Assembly (NCBI GenBank): GCA_030549175.1
Contig: JAUKUA010000001.1
Location: 558,001 to 622,000, forward strand
Direction: 5' to 3'
DNA length: 64,000 nt
Origin: Lasiosphaeris hirsuta
Lineage: Eukaryota; Ascomycota; Sordariomycetes; Sordariales; Lasiosphaeriaceae
Part shown: in pieces, positions 32,406 through 44,438 of the stretch
Layout of the letters: every line of letters starts with the position of its first letter
How positions within the stretch are numbered: position 1 is the first letter of the stretch
Position numbers and translations under genes: made by a program
Notes under the pieces: generated by a model
What the model was told of the DNA's origin: nothing
Seen by the model: only the letters and a program-made list of their open reading frames with translations
The model's database searches: none

Positions 32406-33182
32406 ATGCGCCAAGTCGTTCTCTTCTCGCTTCTTTTCAGCGCCGCGCGCGTCATGGCCGACAGCGGTACCGCCTGGGTGACGCCTCATGACAGCTACTC
32501 ATCCTCCGTTGGCGTGCTAGGCTGTAAAGTTAACACGGACCGAATTGCTTACTGGCCGGGTTCTGTCGACTGCACCAACATATGCGTGTCGTTGAGCTAT
32601 GAGGGCCGGACGGTCAACCTCCTCCGCATCGACCAGTCCGGTGGCGCACACGATGTTAGCTATGACGCCTGGAACTATCTCTATACGGGCTACTCGGCCA
32701 CCGACAAGCCTGCTGCTGGTGGTCCTATCGCTATGCAATTTGAGGAGCTCGATGCGTCGGCATGCGCCGACCTCATCTTCACGCACGACGGCAAGCTTCC
32801 ACTGAGCGCCTCAAACAGCATGAATTTTCTAGCGAGCTGTCTCGACCATGACAGCTGGATCGGCAGGAACCACGTTCTTTACAACATCATGGACCCTATC
32901 TGCACCTATGGCTTCGACGAGCCGTGCTCGCTTGACTGGCCGGCTGCTAATCAGGCCGCATGCCCACACCAGCTGGGAGTGCCGGCTGCCTTAACCAGCG
33001 CTCCAGTTTACAACATCATGTACCCGAGTGGTTTGAAGGTGCTAGCGGGTGCGCCACCTGTAGCAGGCGGAGACGTGCCGGCGAGTACAGGGGATGCCGG
33101 GAACCTCACGGCAATGCGGTCAATTGTTCTGGCAATAACATCCAGTAGTATTCTTGCCTCCTGGCTGTTGTGTTGGGGATAG
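32406..33182 (+). CDS. Secreted Cys-rich protein with probable GPI anchor, barwin/expansin-like
   Basis: A single-exon gene of 258 residues from the ATG at 32406; the frame is open upstream, but this start begins the signal peptide (RQVVLFSLLFSAARVMA). The mature region is rich in Cys and aromatic residues (GCKVNTDRIAYWPGSVDCTN, LLRIDQSGGAHDVSYDAWNY, ECS-type spacing around ASACADLIF, MNFLASCL). It resembles a fungal family of small secreted proteins with a double-psi beta-barrel (barwin/expansin-like) core; that fold assignment is from memory of the pattern, not a search. The last 25 residues (SIVLAITSSSILASWLLCWG after a small-residue site) look like a GPI-attachment signal, so the protein probably sits at the plasma membrane or cell wall. 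Enzymatic activity is not implied. Confidence 0.75.
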   Translation: MRQVVLFSLLFSAARVMADSGTAWVTPHDSYSSSVGVLGCKVNTDRIAYWPGSVDCTNICVSLSYEGRTVNLLRIDQSGGAHDVSYDAWNYLYTGYSATDKPAAGGPIAMQFEELDASACADLIFTHDGKLPLSASNSMNFLASCLDHDSWIGRNHVLYNIMDPICTYGFDEPCSLDWPAANQAACPHQLGVPAALTSAPVYNIMYPSGLKVLAGAPPVAGGDVPASTGDAGNLTAMRSIVLAITSSSILASWLLCWG

Positions 33183-36100
33183 AATCCGTTTGCGGTGGCA
33201 GAAAGCATGGGAGGATAGATATTGATTCTGGACACCCTTGAAATAAAAGAAATCACCCACCTCGAGGCTGTGACTTGATCCCCTTTGTTGTTTTATGGTT
33301 TAGTCGTTCGTGCCTGCCAGTCAATCCTCCAATCTCAATATCTCCAACGTCATCGCTCAAGCTATTTCCTGCATCGATATTGATTTTATGCGTTGACCCC
33401 GGAATCCCCGGTCTGGCAGTTGCGATATTCCATGACAGGATTTGATTCTGTCACTTGGATCAAAACTACGCAGAACTATTGGTGCTCAAGAGCTTCTGGC
33501 TTGACCAGCTAACTCGAGCTCAGGACACCCCCTAGCTTTCTATGTCAAGCTGTGACTGCGTAAGCATACATATCTTGCACTGTAATGGGATAACGGGGAC
33601 CTAGTAGAGAGGCAGGTTGTACAAGTCGACGGAAGACGGAGGGGTTTGCTTGACATGATGGTCGTCTAATGTCCACGAAATGTACCGTGCCAAAAACTGA
33701 CCCGGCAACACTCAAGGCAGGTTCGACGTCCAGCAGTGTTGCCTCTCTGGACTGCAAAGCGAAGTCATAAGGTGCCGACCGTCAACCACCAAACACTCAC
33801 ACCAACCATCCGCATCAGCCACCAGGGCGATAGATGGTAAGTAGTAAACACCATGATTTCTATTTCATCATTCAATTCTCATTTTAGATCTTCTCCTCTC
33901 CCAAGCCATAATCTCGTGGACAGGAACGAGTCCCAGGCTTTCACGGCCCAGACGCGTTGCGGTTGCCCATCAACACGCCCCGCCCGTCGCCTTTTTTCCT
34001 CTGCCCTCCCCCACACAAACTCATCCTCAAAATTTTCCATTCACTTGCCCTCAGCCTTTGACATCTCCCCTTCATCCACCTCCCAAATCGCGCTGCACAG
34101 TAGGTTGCCATGGTGCCTCATGCTTCGCGCAAGCGGTTCTTTCTTCTCAAAGCAGACCAACGAGCCAGCACATCCCACAGCTCGACCCAGACTCTATTCA
34201 TCCCTCAACCAGTATTTTAAGCGGACGCTCACCACTCGTCTTTCCATTGGGCAAATAGCTGGGGCTCGAGCAGCTGTCATCCGCGGCCAGAACCCCAGAG
34301 ACGTCCCGGCACGGTTGCGGCTCCCCGCACCGCAAACTACTACCATAGTAAGCTTCTCTGCACCTCTCCGGCCGACGAAAAAAACGCAATGGCCATCGCA
34401 CTGCTTTCCCCTCGCTTAGCGATGCGTAAAACGCGGGATCTACTACGCGGCAGTCGGCCGCTACTCCGAACCGCCAGGCATGTGCGGCTGCTGGGTTTTA
34501 TCCCAACCACCCTACTCTGGGCAGGACGTTTTTGTTGGCTTTCACTTACGGGAAAAGATGCTGATGAGTTTTAGGGGCCGCTTGTTCAGATCCGACCCAG
34601 TGGTTTGGGAGCGATCGTCGACGTCTACCTCTTTCTGGGTGTGCTGAGCCTGGCCATTCTGTACTTGTTTTGGAGCCTGAGTCAGTTGAAAGCCTAGACC
34701 AACTGCGCCCACGAGAAGATGAGAACATCCTGGGCATCAAGTGTGAACCTATGTTTTTCGTCGTATTACGAGAGGAAGATGGACGATCGGGCATTGAACT
34801 TGAATTGAGAGGGATCCCGGGGTCGGATAGAGAGAGGAGGGGTGATTCCCCAGGGAAACAACTGCTTTTTTTCAAGTAGGACAAGTCAAAGAGTGTCCGA
34901 GCTGCCAAATACCAGTTAAGTCTGCCAGCTTCCTTTTTTTCGTCTGCATTTTATGTGATTTCTTCGTTGCCTACTGAAGTGAGGACTCGCAGATACTAAT
35001 TACGCTGCCAGCCCGTCATCCCTCCACCCCGAGGCCATTCGTGAAGAGACCAAAAGAAAAGAACCGTGTGGCAACGGAGCACTCGGCGCGGGCCACCCCT
35101 TATTTGTTTACGTGTTTCCAATCACAACGGACAAACGGGTGAGCAAATAGGCTGCGCCAGTTGTGGGTATAGATCCAGTATTCACCACCAAGGATTCATG
35201 TTTGCATTTATCAGGAGCTGAAGGCAATGGTACATTGCTATTAGATTTGGCCGTGGTGCACGGCGCCTCATCGCTCTTCTCCCTCTCGTCCTTGTGGACT
35301 TGTTGCTTCACACAGGAGAGCAAACAATTCAAGGAGACTCCAAATGATGAGATTGTATTTTCCGCCCTCGAACATGATGAGCGCCGATTATCATGCAGAC
35401 AAAGATTGATCAAGCTGCGGAAGGTTAAGATGCCGTAGGTAGCGAGACTGACTCGGAAGATGAGACAATCTGCAAAATGGTGCTTGCCCCCCATCTACAT
35501 CCCGCTTTGATCCGTCTGAACAGGGGAAGGGAGATGATTGGGAATAAAGTTGAAATATCTCTAGTAGTTGATTTCGTGGTACCTCCATGATCTGACAAGG
35601 GGGACGTAGTTCCAGTGGGCCCGCTGGCTTCAATGGTCAGCTTGAAAAACTGTCAGCGGTCCACAAAGCACTGGCATCTGCGCCAAGGGGGAGAGGTATT
35701 CTCCCCGTTGAATGGCCTGTTTCTCACAGACGTCAAGGGTACCATCCTCCACGGCCGGTAGCATTGGATGTGTTCGAACGGGTCTAAAATTCTTTGTAGC
35801 TGACGCTGGGGGAACGTGAAGCTAGGTCTCTGCAATAAGTTGAACGGTTTGAGTCGTGAAATTCGATGGTACATTGGATGGTGGCAGAAGGTCATATGAG
35901 CACGAGAATTGAATTTCTTGAGGGAAGACCCCGAGATGATGCGGTAAGGCATGTGAGAAGGCGGCCTGAGATATTCTGCACTGAGTCCGTGCCCCGATAT
36001 CGACGCCATTCATCTCCTAAGCCCTTCCGAGTTCCCGTTCCCATGGCAGTCTAAGCAGCGCCCCGATTTATCTTGGGTTGCAACCAAGCCACCTTCTAAC

Positions 36101-37077
36101 TCAGCGGGCTACTCAATTTCCATTTCCATTTCGCTACGAAATACCATGATAGCAAGGTCATTGAGAATCGGAGAAGGCACCGGTCCAGTGGAAGAGATAG
36201 CTTACAAATCTCTCGAGCTCTTGAAGAGCAGAATTGAGCCCCTGAATGACAACTGTGGCGGCGGTTTTGGTAGTAGCATACTGCTGTTTAGCCACCGTAC
36301 GATTTCCCTCGATCATACGACTAGGCAAATCGGATCCGGGGGTTTCAGTCGCGGAGTCTGTGGGAAGATGGCTTTCGACAACTCAACCTTTTGAATTGCA
36401 CGTAGGGTCTATTTCAATATTGATGCGGGGACAGGAGCTCCCAGTCAGGCTGAATGGCAGCGAGCTACAATTGGAAAATAGAACAGGAAAGCATAAAGGG
36501 ATTTGAAAGGAGACAAAACTCAGTTCAAACACACATGGTTGTGACTTGGGGGTTCAAAGTGTCACCGAGACCCTGCGTTTGTACTGCGGCAAAGCTCAAG
36601 GAGTGCACTTGAACGTATTGGAAGGTGCACATGCGAGTTGCCGTCAGTTAAGGGGGAAAATATAAAGATGTGGGTAACATAGTGTGTTGGCACACCGAAT
36701 CATGACCTGTGGCGGGTTAAACTAAATTCCGGACAAGTTGATGCTCGAGGGGCCAAAGGTGATGTTTCGGAGTTTTGCGGCTCAAAGACGACCAGACGAT
36801 CAAACACGTTTGCTTACCTAATATGCCAAGCCCGCTCTACCCGTGCCCTGATCCTGGCCTTTGCACCTCCCCCCGCCATCTGAACCTAAGCCATACAACC
36901 TGAGCCAATACGCGCGTTCGTCGCAAGCGTTGTTCGACGCGACTGACAGCATTTGTCCAAATTCTCTACCGCGCCACATTTCACATTTCACATTTATCCC
37001 CTCTACAATCCACCAGATATCTACAAATATCGATTGTTTGGGCCGCGCGCAGCCTCGCGATACCATCTTTGGCCAGT
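33183..37077. other. Long intergenic region with only doubtful open frames
   Basis: Nearly 3.9 kb without a gene I can name. 33853-34419 is a 188-codon plus-strand frame, CT-rich and leader-like. A possible short membrane-protein exon lies at 34575-34697. From 34900 to 36800 the composition is mixed, with short frames in all phases. 36950-37077 is the CA/CT-rich leader of the DEK-like gene. Confidence 0.5.
34575..34697 (+). other. Possible last exon of a small membrane protein
   Basis: After a good acceptor (TTTTAG at 34569-34574) a 40-codon frame runs to a TAG at 34695. It encodes GAIVDVYLFLGVLSLAILYL followed by FWSLSQLKA, a convincing single membrane helix with a short polar tail. Upstream in the same frame (34389-34571) lies a basic, Arg-rich stretch (MRKTRDLLRGSRPLLRTAR) that could be a mitochondrial presequence, but I could not fix the donor site. 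It may be a small mitochondrial or ER membrane protein, or chance. Confidence 0.3.
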
Positions 37078-38627
37078 ATGCCAAAAAAGACCAGTGACAA
37101 GGCCCTTGAGGCAGAACTTGTCAAGACTATTGATCAACTCTACAACAGCGACAAGAGGGATCAATTGACTGTTAACAATGTCCGCCGGTTAGTCGAGAAG
37201 AAGCTGGAGCTCGGCGAGGGCTTCTTCAAGGAAGGCAACTGGAAAGCAAAGAGCAAGAAGATTATCTACGACGCGATTGTGGGTAGCACACCATCCCAAG
37301 CCCAACATCGTACTCTCGAGAGCGCAACACTGACTGCCTTATCTAATAGGGTGAAATTGAGGACGCTGTGCCCGATGGACCCTCCCAAGTCTCGCCAGCG
37401 CCCGAGCCCGAGCCAACTCCCAAAGCCAAGGCCAAGAACAGCGCAAAGATCAAGAAGCGCGCGAGAAAGCAACCGACGCCGATTACAAGTACTGGTTCTG
37501 AGCTTAGCGAACTCGACGAACTTAGCGACGCGAGCGAATTCGAAAAGCCGGCCAAGAAGCGGAAGCTGACTGGGAGGGCCAAGAAGCCTGCCGTCTTTGA
37601 TGAGGATGAGGACGAAGATGAGAACGCCCTGACCGAAACGAGCGACATGGAGATGAAGAGGGAGTCCAACAATCGCAGCCCTACCAAAACCGGGACTCTA
37701 GGGCCAAAGGCGAAGGGAAAGGGAAACACTGTCAAACGGGTTTCTGTGCCGGCAGTTGCCATCGACTCTGAGATCGAGTCTCCGCTCAGCGAACCTGCTT
37801 CCGAAGAATCGAGCGTTGAGAATGATGCGCAAGAGACTGTCATCTCCTCCGTAGGGGCATCGTCAAAATCGAAACCCTCAGCTAAGCCGCTTCCCGGCGA
37901 CGAAAGCGACGAGTCAATTGTCTATGATGAGCCTCCGAAACGCAAGTCCAAGTCCGCTAAGCACAAAAAGGCAGCAGGTAAAGCGACAAGCCCGGCGCCT
38001 AAGCTGGCTGGCGACGACGGCGAAGAAAGCCAAGAGTCTATTGTCAACGACGAGCTTCCTAAGCGCAAGCGTAAATCCAAGGGGGAGCCGACAAAGGCGA
38101 GCAAGTCCAAGGCCGTGGCCAAAGCGGCACCTGAGCTCTCGTCGGACGACATATTGATCAGGCAGATTCAGAGTCAGCTTGTGAAGTGTGGCGTGCGTAA
38201 GATCTGGGGCGTCGAGCTCAAAAAGTACGGCGACGACAAGAAGGCAAGGATTCGCCATCTCAAAAATATGTTGACCGAAATTGGCATGACGGGCCGCTTC
38301 TCAGAATCAAGAGCAAAGGAGATCAAAGAGCAAAGGGAGCTCCTAGCCGATCTTGACGCCGTCAAGGAGGGCGAAAAGAACTGGGGCCTTAGCCGCGACC
38401 GCTCCGCTAGACGCCGAGGGGGCAAGTCCTTTAGGGAATCTACCGACGAGGAAGAAGGCGGCATCAAAGGTGGCGAGAAGGCTGGAGAGGATGATGTTGG
38501 CGACGACAGCGATGAAGATGATGCGCAGCCTGGAGCGCGTGCGAGAGCGCACGCCAGAGCGGACCTGGCATTTTTGGGCGACGAGAGCGATTCCGACTGG
38601 GGGACGGCAGGCACAGGCGGTAATTAA
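37078..38627 (+). CDS. DEK-C-like nuclear protein (putative transcriptional/chromatin regulator)
   Basis: Two exons, 37078-37278 and 37350-38627, giving 492 residues. The intron has a GTGGGT donor and AATAG acceptor; other donors nearby give a stop. The ATG at 37078 is the first in frame. Residues 1-67 form a helical domain resembling the DEK C-terminal domain (LVKTIDQLYNSDKR, NNVRRLVEKKLELG, WKAKSKKIIYDAI). Residues about 68-330 are disordered, with alternating Lys-rich and acidic Ser clusters and many NLS-like KRK and KKRKL motifs. Residues about 345-415 form a second ordered region (IRQIQSQLVKCGVRKIWGVE, HLKNMLTEIGMTGRFSESRA). An acidic tail ends the protein. This layout suggests a nucleosome- or DNA-associated protein; homologues are often labelled transcriptional regulator. 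The specific role is inference. Confidence 0.85.
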
Positions 38628-39634
38628 TTGTGGCGATACCATGGTTGTTGGAGTTTTGGTTGGGACTGTACAACAGGAATACCCCTCGAGCTGTTGCATT
38701 TTCCATGCTCGCAAGACTTGTCCAGGAGAATACTGGTTCAGGAGCTCATTTGACGGTGTTCATTCTTTGGGCTATCAAGCTAAATACTGCGACTGAGCCC
38801 AGGAAGAGCACTGCGTTGTAAAACTAGAATGGTAGCGGATTAGCGAAATGATAAATTTGAGAGAGGCCAAAGGTTGCATACTGCCTTGCGGGACACGTCT
38901 CTTTCTTCGTTGTCGGTTCTGGCCTCGATGAAGAGGCGTCGCAGGTTGGGGAAATTTGCCTGCGCCGACGACTGTTAGCCAACCGCCCCAACTTGAAGCT
39001 CACGACAAAAGGGCCGATGGCATACCATTTCGAGGCGGGTTCTGTATCCTGCAATCCCAGCTTTCTTGCAGTTTCGAATTCATCAAGCCCAGCAACAGAC
39101 AGGTAGCGGTTGGTGACTTTAAGGAACGCGACGGGCGGGTGAGCTGCTAGGCTCTCCAATCAATGCCAGCTCTCAATGTGAAGGGCTGCAAGGGTCCTCC
39201 AAATTACGTAATCAAGTCGCTCCCCACCATCTGTGGCTGAAGCTCCTGGAAATTGCTGAGCGCCACAACACGAATTCTGGGGCGGGCGGGCAGGCTGCCA
39301 GAGCCAAGGACAAAAAAATTGGAGTTCCTGGCGGCTGCTTCTGAGCACCGCCTGCCGCATCACCACGACGCACGACAGCCCCGTCAGCCCGCTCCCTTCC
39401 CTGTTGCCCTACGCTCAAGGCCGAGGAGACATCTTCAAGCAGCCTTTTGCATGCAGCGACAAACATCGCTCTGAGCGGACGTCCTGTCCCCTGCCAATCT
39501 CGATTCCATCGGCAGTTTCACCGCCCCACGCCAGCCAACCGCAGCCAGCTCGCTGTCCTCGACGCCGCACCGCCCCTCTCCCCATCCAACCTCCATCCCC
39601 CGACCGACCACGGACTCCCTCGCACGTCGCAGCC
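38628..39634. other. Intergenic region with one doubtful minus-strand frame
   Basis: The 3' flank of the DEK-like gene and leader of the AP-1 beta gene. A minus-strand frame at 38824-39159 has protein-like composition (VTNRYLSVAGLDEFETARKL, WYAIGPFVVSFKLGRL) but no ATG. It could be an exon of a small gene whose first exon I could not locate. The CA/CT-rich stretch at 39480-39630 is a typical leader. Confidence 0.45.
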
Positions 39635-42119
39635 ATGGCACAGGCAGTGAACCGCATCCGCGGGGCCTTCGCTCCCCCGCGGAAGGGCGAGACCTTTGAG
39701 CTTCGAGCAGGTCTGGTCTCCCAGTATGCCTATGAGCGCAAGGAAGCCATCCAAAAGACCATCATGGCCATGACCCTGGGAAAGGACGTCTCGGCGCTGT
39801 TCCCCGACGTTCTCAAGAACATAGCCACATCGGACTTGGACCAGAAGAAGCTGGTATACCTGTACCTAATGTAAGGAGACTTGACTTGGGCTGTCTCGAT
39901 AGATTGGCCGCGCCGCGTCGTCTGCCATTTCCCTTCCAGAGCTAACGAGCTGCTGCCTCAGGAACTATGCCAAGTCGCACCCGGACCTTTGTATCTTGGC
40001 CGTCAACACCTTTGTGCAAGACTCAGAAGACCCGAACCCCTTGATAAGAGCGTTGGCGATCCGGACCATGGGCTGCATCCGCGTCGACAAGATGGTGGAT
40101 TACATGGAGGAGCCGCTGCGGAAAACACTTCGCGACGAGTCGCCGTACGTGCGCAAGACGGCCGCCATTTGCGTTGCCAAACTCTTCGACCTGAACCCGA
40201 CAATGTGCCTGGAGAACGGCTTCCTCGAGATCCTGCAGGAGCTGATCGGCGACCCGAACCCAATGGTCGTGGCCAACTCGGTACAGGCGCTGTCGGAGAT
40301 CACCGAGACCGCGCCAGAGACCAAGGCTCTGGTTGTTACGCCGGCAATGCTGAAGAAGTTGCTCATGGCCTTGAATGAGTGCACAGAGTGGGGGCGAGTC
40401 ACGATTCTTACCACCCTCGCCGACTACCCCTCGACCGACGTCAAGGAGTCGGAGCACATTTGCGAAAGGGTGTCGCCGCAGTTTCAACACGTCAATCCTA
40501 GCGTTGTCCTGGCCGCTGTCAAGGTTGTTTTTATCCATATGAAAGTCCTCAATCCTGAATTGGTTAGACAGTATCTGAAGAAGATGGCACCTCCCCTCGG
40601 TACGATTAGCCCTCTAAGCTCCGTTCTAGGGTCCAAACTGACCATGGCTCCCAGTCACGCTTATCGCCTCTGCCCCCGAAGTTCAATACGTTGCACTGAG
40701 GAACATTGATCTCCTCCTGCAGGCCAAACCCGACATTCTTAGCAAAGAGCTTAGGGTTTTCTTCTGCAAATACAATGACCCGCCGTACCTCAAGCTTGAG
40801 AAGCTCGAGATCATGGTGAGGATAGCAAATGACAAGAACTTTGACCAGCTGCTTGCCGAGTTGAAGGAGTACGCTCTGGAAGTCGATATGGACTTTGTCA
40901 AGCGTGCGGTCAAGGCTATTGGTCAGGTTGCTATCAAGATCGAGGCCGCGAGCGAAAAGTGCGTCAACACCCTGCTCGACCTCATCGCCACCAAGGTCAA
41001 CTACGTCGTCCAGGAGGTTGTCGTTGTCATCAAGGACATTTTGCGAAAATATCCTGGCTACGAAGGCGTCATCCCCACTCTCTGCAAGTACATCGATGAG
41101 CTTGACGAGCCCACTGCGCGAGGATCGCTCATCTGGATTGTGGGAGAGTACGCCGAGAAGATCAAAAACGCCGATGAGATATTAGCCGGATTTGTGGATG
41201 TCTTTGCCGAAGAGTTTACACAGGTCGGTTTTCCAGTCAAGGTTGGTCTGCTTGTTACTAACTCTTGACAGACCCAATTGCAAATTCTCACAGCCGTTGT
41301 GAAGCTCTTCCTCAAAAAGCCCAGCAATAACCAGGGCCTCGTGCAGAAGGTCCTGCAACAAGCGACGGCTGATAGCGACAACCCGGATATCCGAGATCGC
41401 GCATACATTTACTGGCGCCTCCTTTCCGGCGATCTTGATGTTGCCAAGGTCCGCTTCCTCCCCACTCTTTGTCCAACGACGATGCGCTAACACTATTGCA
41501 GAATATCATCCTCTCCCAAAAACCCGCCATCACCACGACCGTAACCAGTCTGCCACCCGTCCTTCTCGAGCAGCTCCTTACAGAACTATCAACCCTCTCG
41601 TCCGTATACCACAAGCCCCCAGAGTCATTTGTCGGCAAGGGCCGCTTCGGCGCCGACGAGATCCAACGTGCTGCCATTCAAGAACAGCGCCAGAATCTGG
41701 CAGAGAATCCCATCGCTGCTTCAGTCGCGGCGGCAGCCGCCGCTAACGGCAGCTCTTCCCAAAGCAACATGGAGAATCTACTTGATATCGATTTTGACGG
41801 CGCAGCGCCTGCGAGCGCCGAGCACAACATATCGGGCGTTGGCACACCTGACCGCGGCTCTACGCCGAGCACGGTTGGTGGCCTCCCAGGAGCGCCGAGC
41901 GGCGGCATGGCAGATATCATGGGTTTGTTTGATGCGGGAAGCAGCAGCAGCGCCCCGGCACCTGTGCAGAACCCTCCCCCTGGAATGGGGAATGTGATGG
42001 ACAGCTTTGCGGGCATGGATTTGAGCGGGACAAGCGCGCCGCCACCGCCGGCACAGCAGCTGGGGCAGAAGCCTGCACAAGCCAACAGCGGGAACGACGA
42101 CTTGCTAGGGTTGTTTTAG
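39635..42119 (+). CDS. apl2: AP-1 clathrin adaptor complex beta subunit
   Basis: Five exons: 39635-39870, 39962-40599, 40655-41223, 41272-41448 and 41502-42119, giving 745 residues. Residues about 15-580 are the adaptin trunk of HEAT-like repeats, with the beta-adaptin landmarks [58 protein letters not shown] and [18 protein letters not shown]. The hinge is Ala/Gly/Pro-rich and has a clathrin-box-like NLLDIDFD and a terminal DLLGLF. There is no appendage ear, so the protein is shorter than animal beta1 (about 940) but normal for filamentous fungi. It forms part of the coat that sorts cargo at the trans-Golgi and endosomes. AP-1 is preferred over AP-2 on overall resemblance; the two beta chains are close. 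Confidence 0.93.
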
Positions 42120-42425
42120 GTCGAGACGCCTTGCAGCGCGGCGTGTTGGGATATGGGACTTGGACCTCAGCGCCAGGTAGTTTTATGAGATATCACGGCG
42201 TCAAAGAAAATGATTAGATGAGTTCCTCCGCGAAGTACTGCAGCCTATCGCAGCTTCAAAACCATTACAGATATGAGTGCCGTACTAGTAGTGTATGATA
42301 ACCTCCTTTATCGGTCCAAGACTGAGAGGTCTGAGCAGCTCTGCGACATCATCGAAAAGCTGAAAGAATGCATTGACAGCAACAACCCCTTCTCTCCTTC
42401 TACTATATGCGCCCATCTTCTCCTA
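42120..42425. other. Short gap between convergent genes
   Basis: The 3' untranslated DNA of the AP-1 beta gene meets the end of the truncated membrane-protein gene. No other signal. Confidence 0.5.
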
Positions 42426-43215
42426 TCAATCATACTTCGTTTTACCTCCCCCCGGGGGCTCCACTTCCCCGTAGCTGTTCTCCACACTCACTTCACACCA
42501 ACCGCAAGATGCCCAACACCATCCCCAGCTGCTGCAACATGGCCATAACGCAGCCTGAAATCCCTCAGGAGGTATCCCCTGGCGCGATAGAGACCAGATG
42601 GCGATGAGGACGGCTGTCGCAGGGCTGACGCTGCACATTGTTACCACGGTGGTGAGGGTCCCGCCGAAGGAGGTGCTCCTCAGGAACTGATCGAGATAGC
42701 CGAGGCGCTCCCCTTTCTCGACACGGTATATGGATATGAGCCTGACACAGCGGCCAACAGTGGCAGTGAAGAGGATGGGGAACAGCGTAGGAGCCTGCAA
42801 AAGGTGTCGGATTGGATGATCCCCACGAATGGAGATGAGTCGGGCCTACAATACTGCTCGTCTGGAAGAGAATTTCGCCAACGAGTCCGAGGTCCGCCTT
42901 GGCGACGCCGTTGGAAACGAGAATGGCGACAGCAAAGACAGCGAGAGCAAGCCATGTCGACAGCAGAAACATATCCCCAGCGGCCGAGAGAGCCAACAAT
43001 CCCCAGTCTCGCCCGAGTGTCTGCGGCTCCGATGGCCAGTCCCGGGAGTTCTTCGTCTTTTCCTTCTTCTTGTTACTTATGGAAGGTGGTGCGTGAAGCA
43101 CCGCGGGCGACACAACGGACTTGTGTTGTCCGTCATGGTGGTAGTTGCTATTTGCCGCGGGCGGTATCACGACCTGATTGGAAGACGGAGGACGATAGGT
43201 TACTGACATTATCAC
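42426..43215 (-). pseudogene. Truncated copy of a large multi-pass fungal membrane protein
   Basis: Two exons on the minus strand, 43215-42850 and 42794-42426, would give 244 residues. The GTAGGC...TTGCAG intron joins LFQTSSI to APTLFPILFTATVGRCVRLI. The protein has a disordered N-terminus of about 65 residues, then hydrophobic segments (DWGLLALSAAGDMFLLSTWL, ALAVFAVAILV, LFPILFTATVGR) and LGYLDQFLRSTSFGG. The order matches a fungal family whose members usually continue for several hundred residues after a WxLSPxGGQAxLR motif. Here that region reads WSLSRQGIPPEGFQAALW, then degenerates into Cys/Trp-rich sequence and stops, and the AP-1 beta gene's 3' end lies immediately beyond. I read it as a broken or 3'-truncated copy; expression is uncertain. 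Confidence 0.6.
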
Positions 43216-44438
43216 TTGGTAACACGCCGGTTGTCAGGCTGCTCAAGAGTACCTAGAATTATTTTGCATTTGCGGGCAGGGACGGTGCTAGATGTAGCCC
43301 GCCAGTCAGGCGGCTACGGGCGGCCGATGTTGGGCAATGTGGGATGGGGATGGGTATGGGGATGGGAGCAATGAGTGGCCGAGACTACTGCTCGCTCCGG
43401 GTTGAGCCACGTAGGAGAGCCAACAAGATTGGCGAGACCAGCAGCCATGCATGTCTGAGAGCGATTGCTGTGAGTGGATGCCATAACCGCAGCGTCCGTG
43501 GGGATGTATGCTTCATTTTTTTTATTTTTTTGGACAGCGAGGTCCGTCGACTCGTTGACAGTACCATAATCTCGTCCGGACCTTAGGCGATTGATCGTAT
43601 TACTTATAGGAACTCATTTCCACTATTCCAGTGCGACAATTGAGGCCCGGACTCGAGGGAATAACTTGCAGCTTTAAGCCCTCCGAGACTTTTGCCATGG
43701 TGTCTACTTCGAGTCGTCTAGGTAGTATAAACAGTGATCTTCAAATGTGATTCCGCATGGTCTTGGAGATGCCGGTCAAGGACTAAAGCTCCAGGGTCTT
43801 GTTCACCGCAGTTTTCTCGCCACATGTTACGCCGTGTTTCGAAAATTTGAAGGGAAGCCTTAGGCTTGATTCAAGTTGACTGCCTCTTGAGCTCTGCCTC
43901 GATCAGTTTAGACAGCAATCTCGAGACACAATCGTGCATGGTAATCATTCCGGCCAAGAACCTGTAACTCCAAGGTGGTCTTATTCACCGCCATATTCTC
44001 TCGCTTTATGCTCTCGCTTTGTGCTCTCGCCGCATGCTTATTTCAAGCCTCAAAGCGATATTAGGTTGTGTGAATTGTGGGGGAAAACCCATGACTCCAA
44101 GCTAAGGCTTTCAAGTTGTTTATCTAATTCCGTGAGCTCTTGCCTTAGCTCAGGTCGTCGGGTGTACTCCCACCGTGTGCTCCTGCCGCATGCCACGATG
44201 ATGCGATATGTCCTGTTTCGAAGCAACTTTCCATTGATCCCAAACAAAGTCTCCTAGTACAAGGCCTTATGTTACTTACCTCTGCAAGCTCCCGCATCGG
44301 CTAGATACCTTGGTAGAGAACGTGATCCTAAGATGTGATATGACATTGGTTGTGTTGATTCAAGTTCCAGGCAACAAACTACATTTCAATAGCCTCGTCT
44401 ACCTCCGCGAGCTCTTGCCTTGGCTTTAGGCCGTCTAC

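Noticed and set aside
33853..34419. 188-codon plus-strand frame
   Set aside because: It is Ser/Pro/Thr-rich and CT-biased like a transcribed leader; no domain, and a donor-like site falls inside it.
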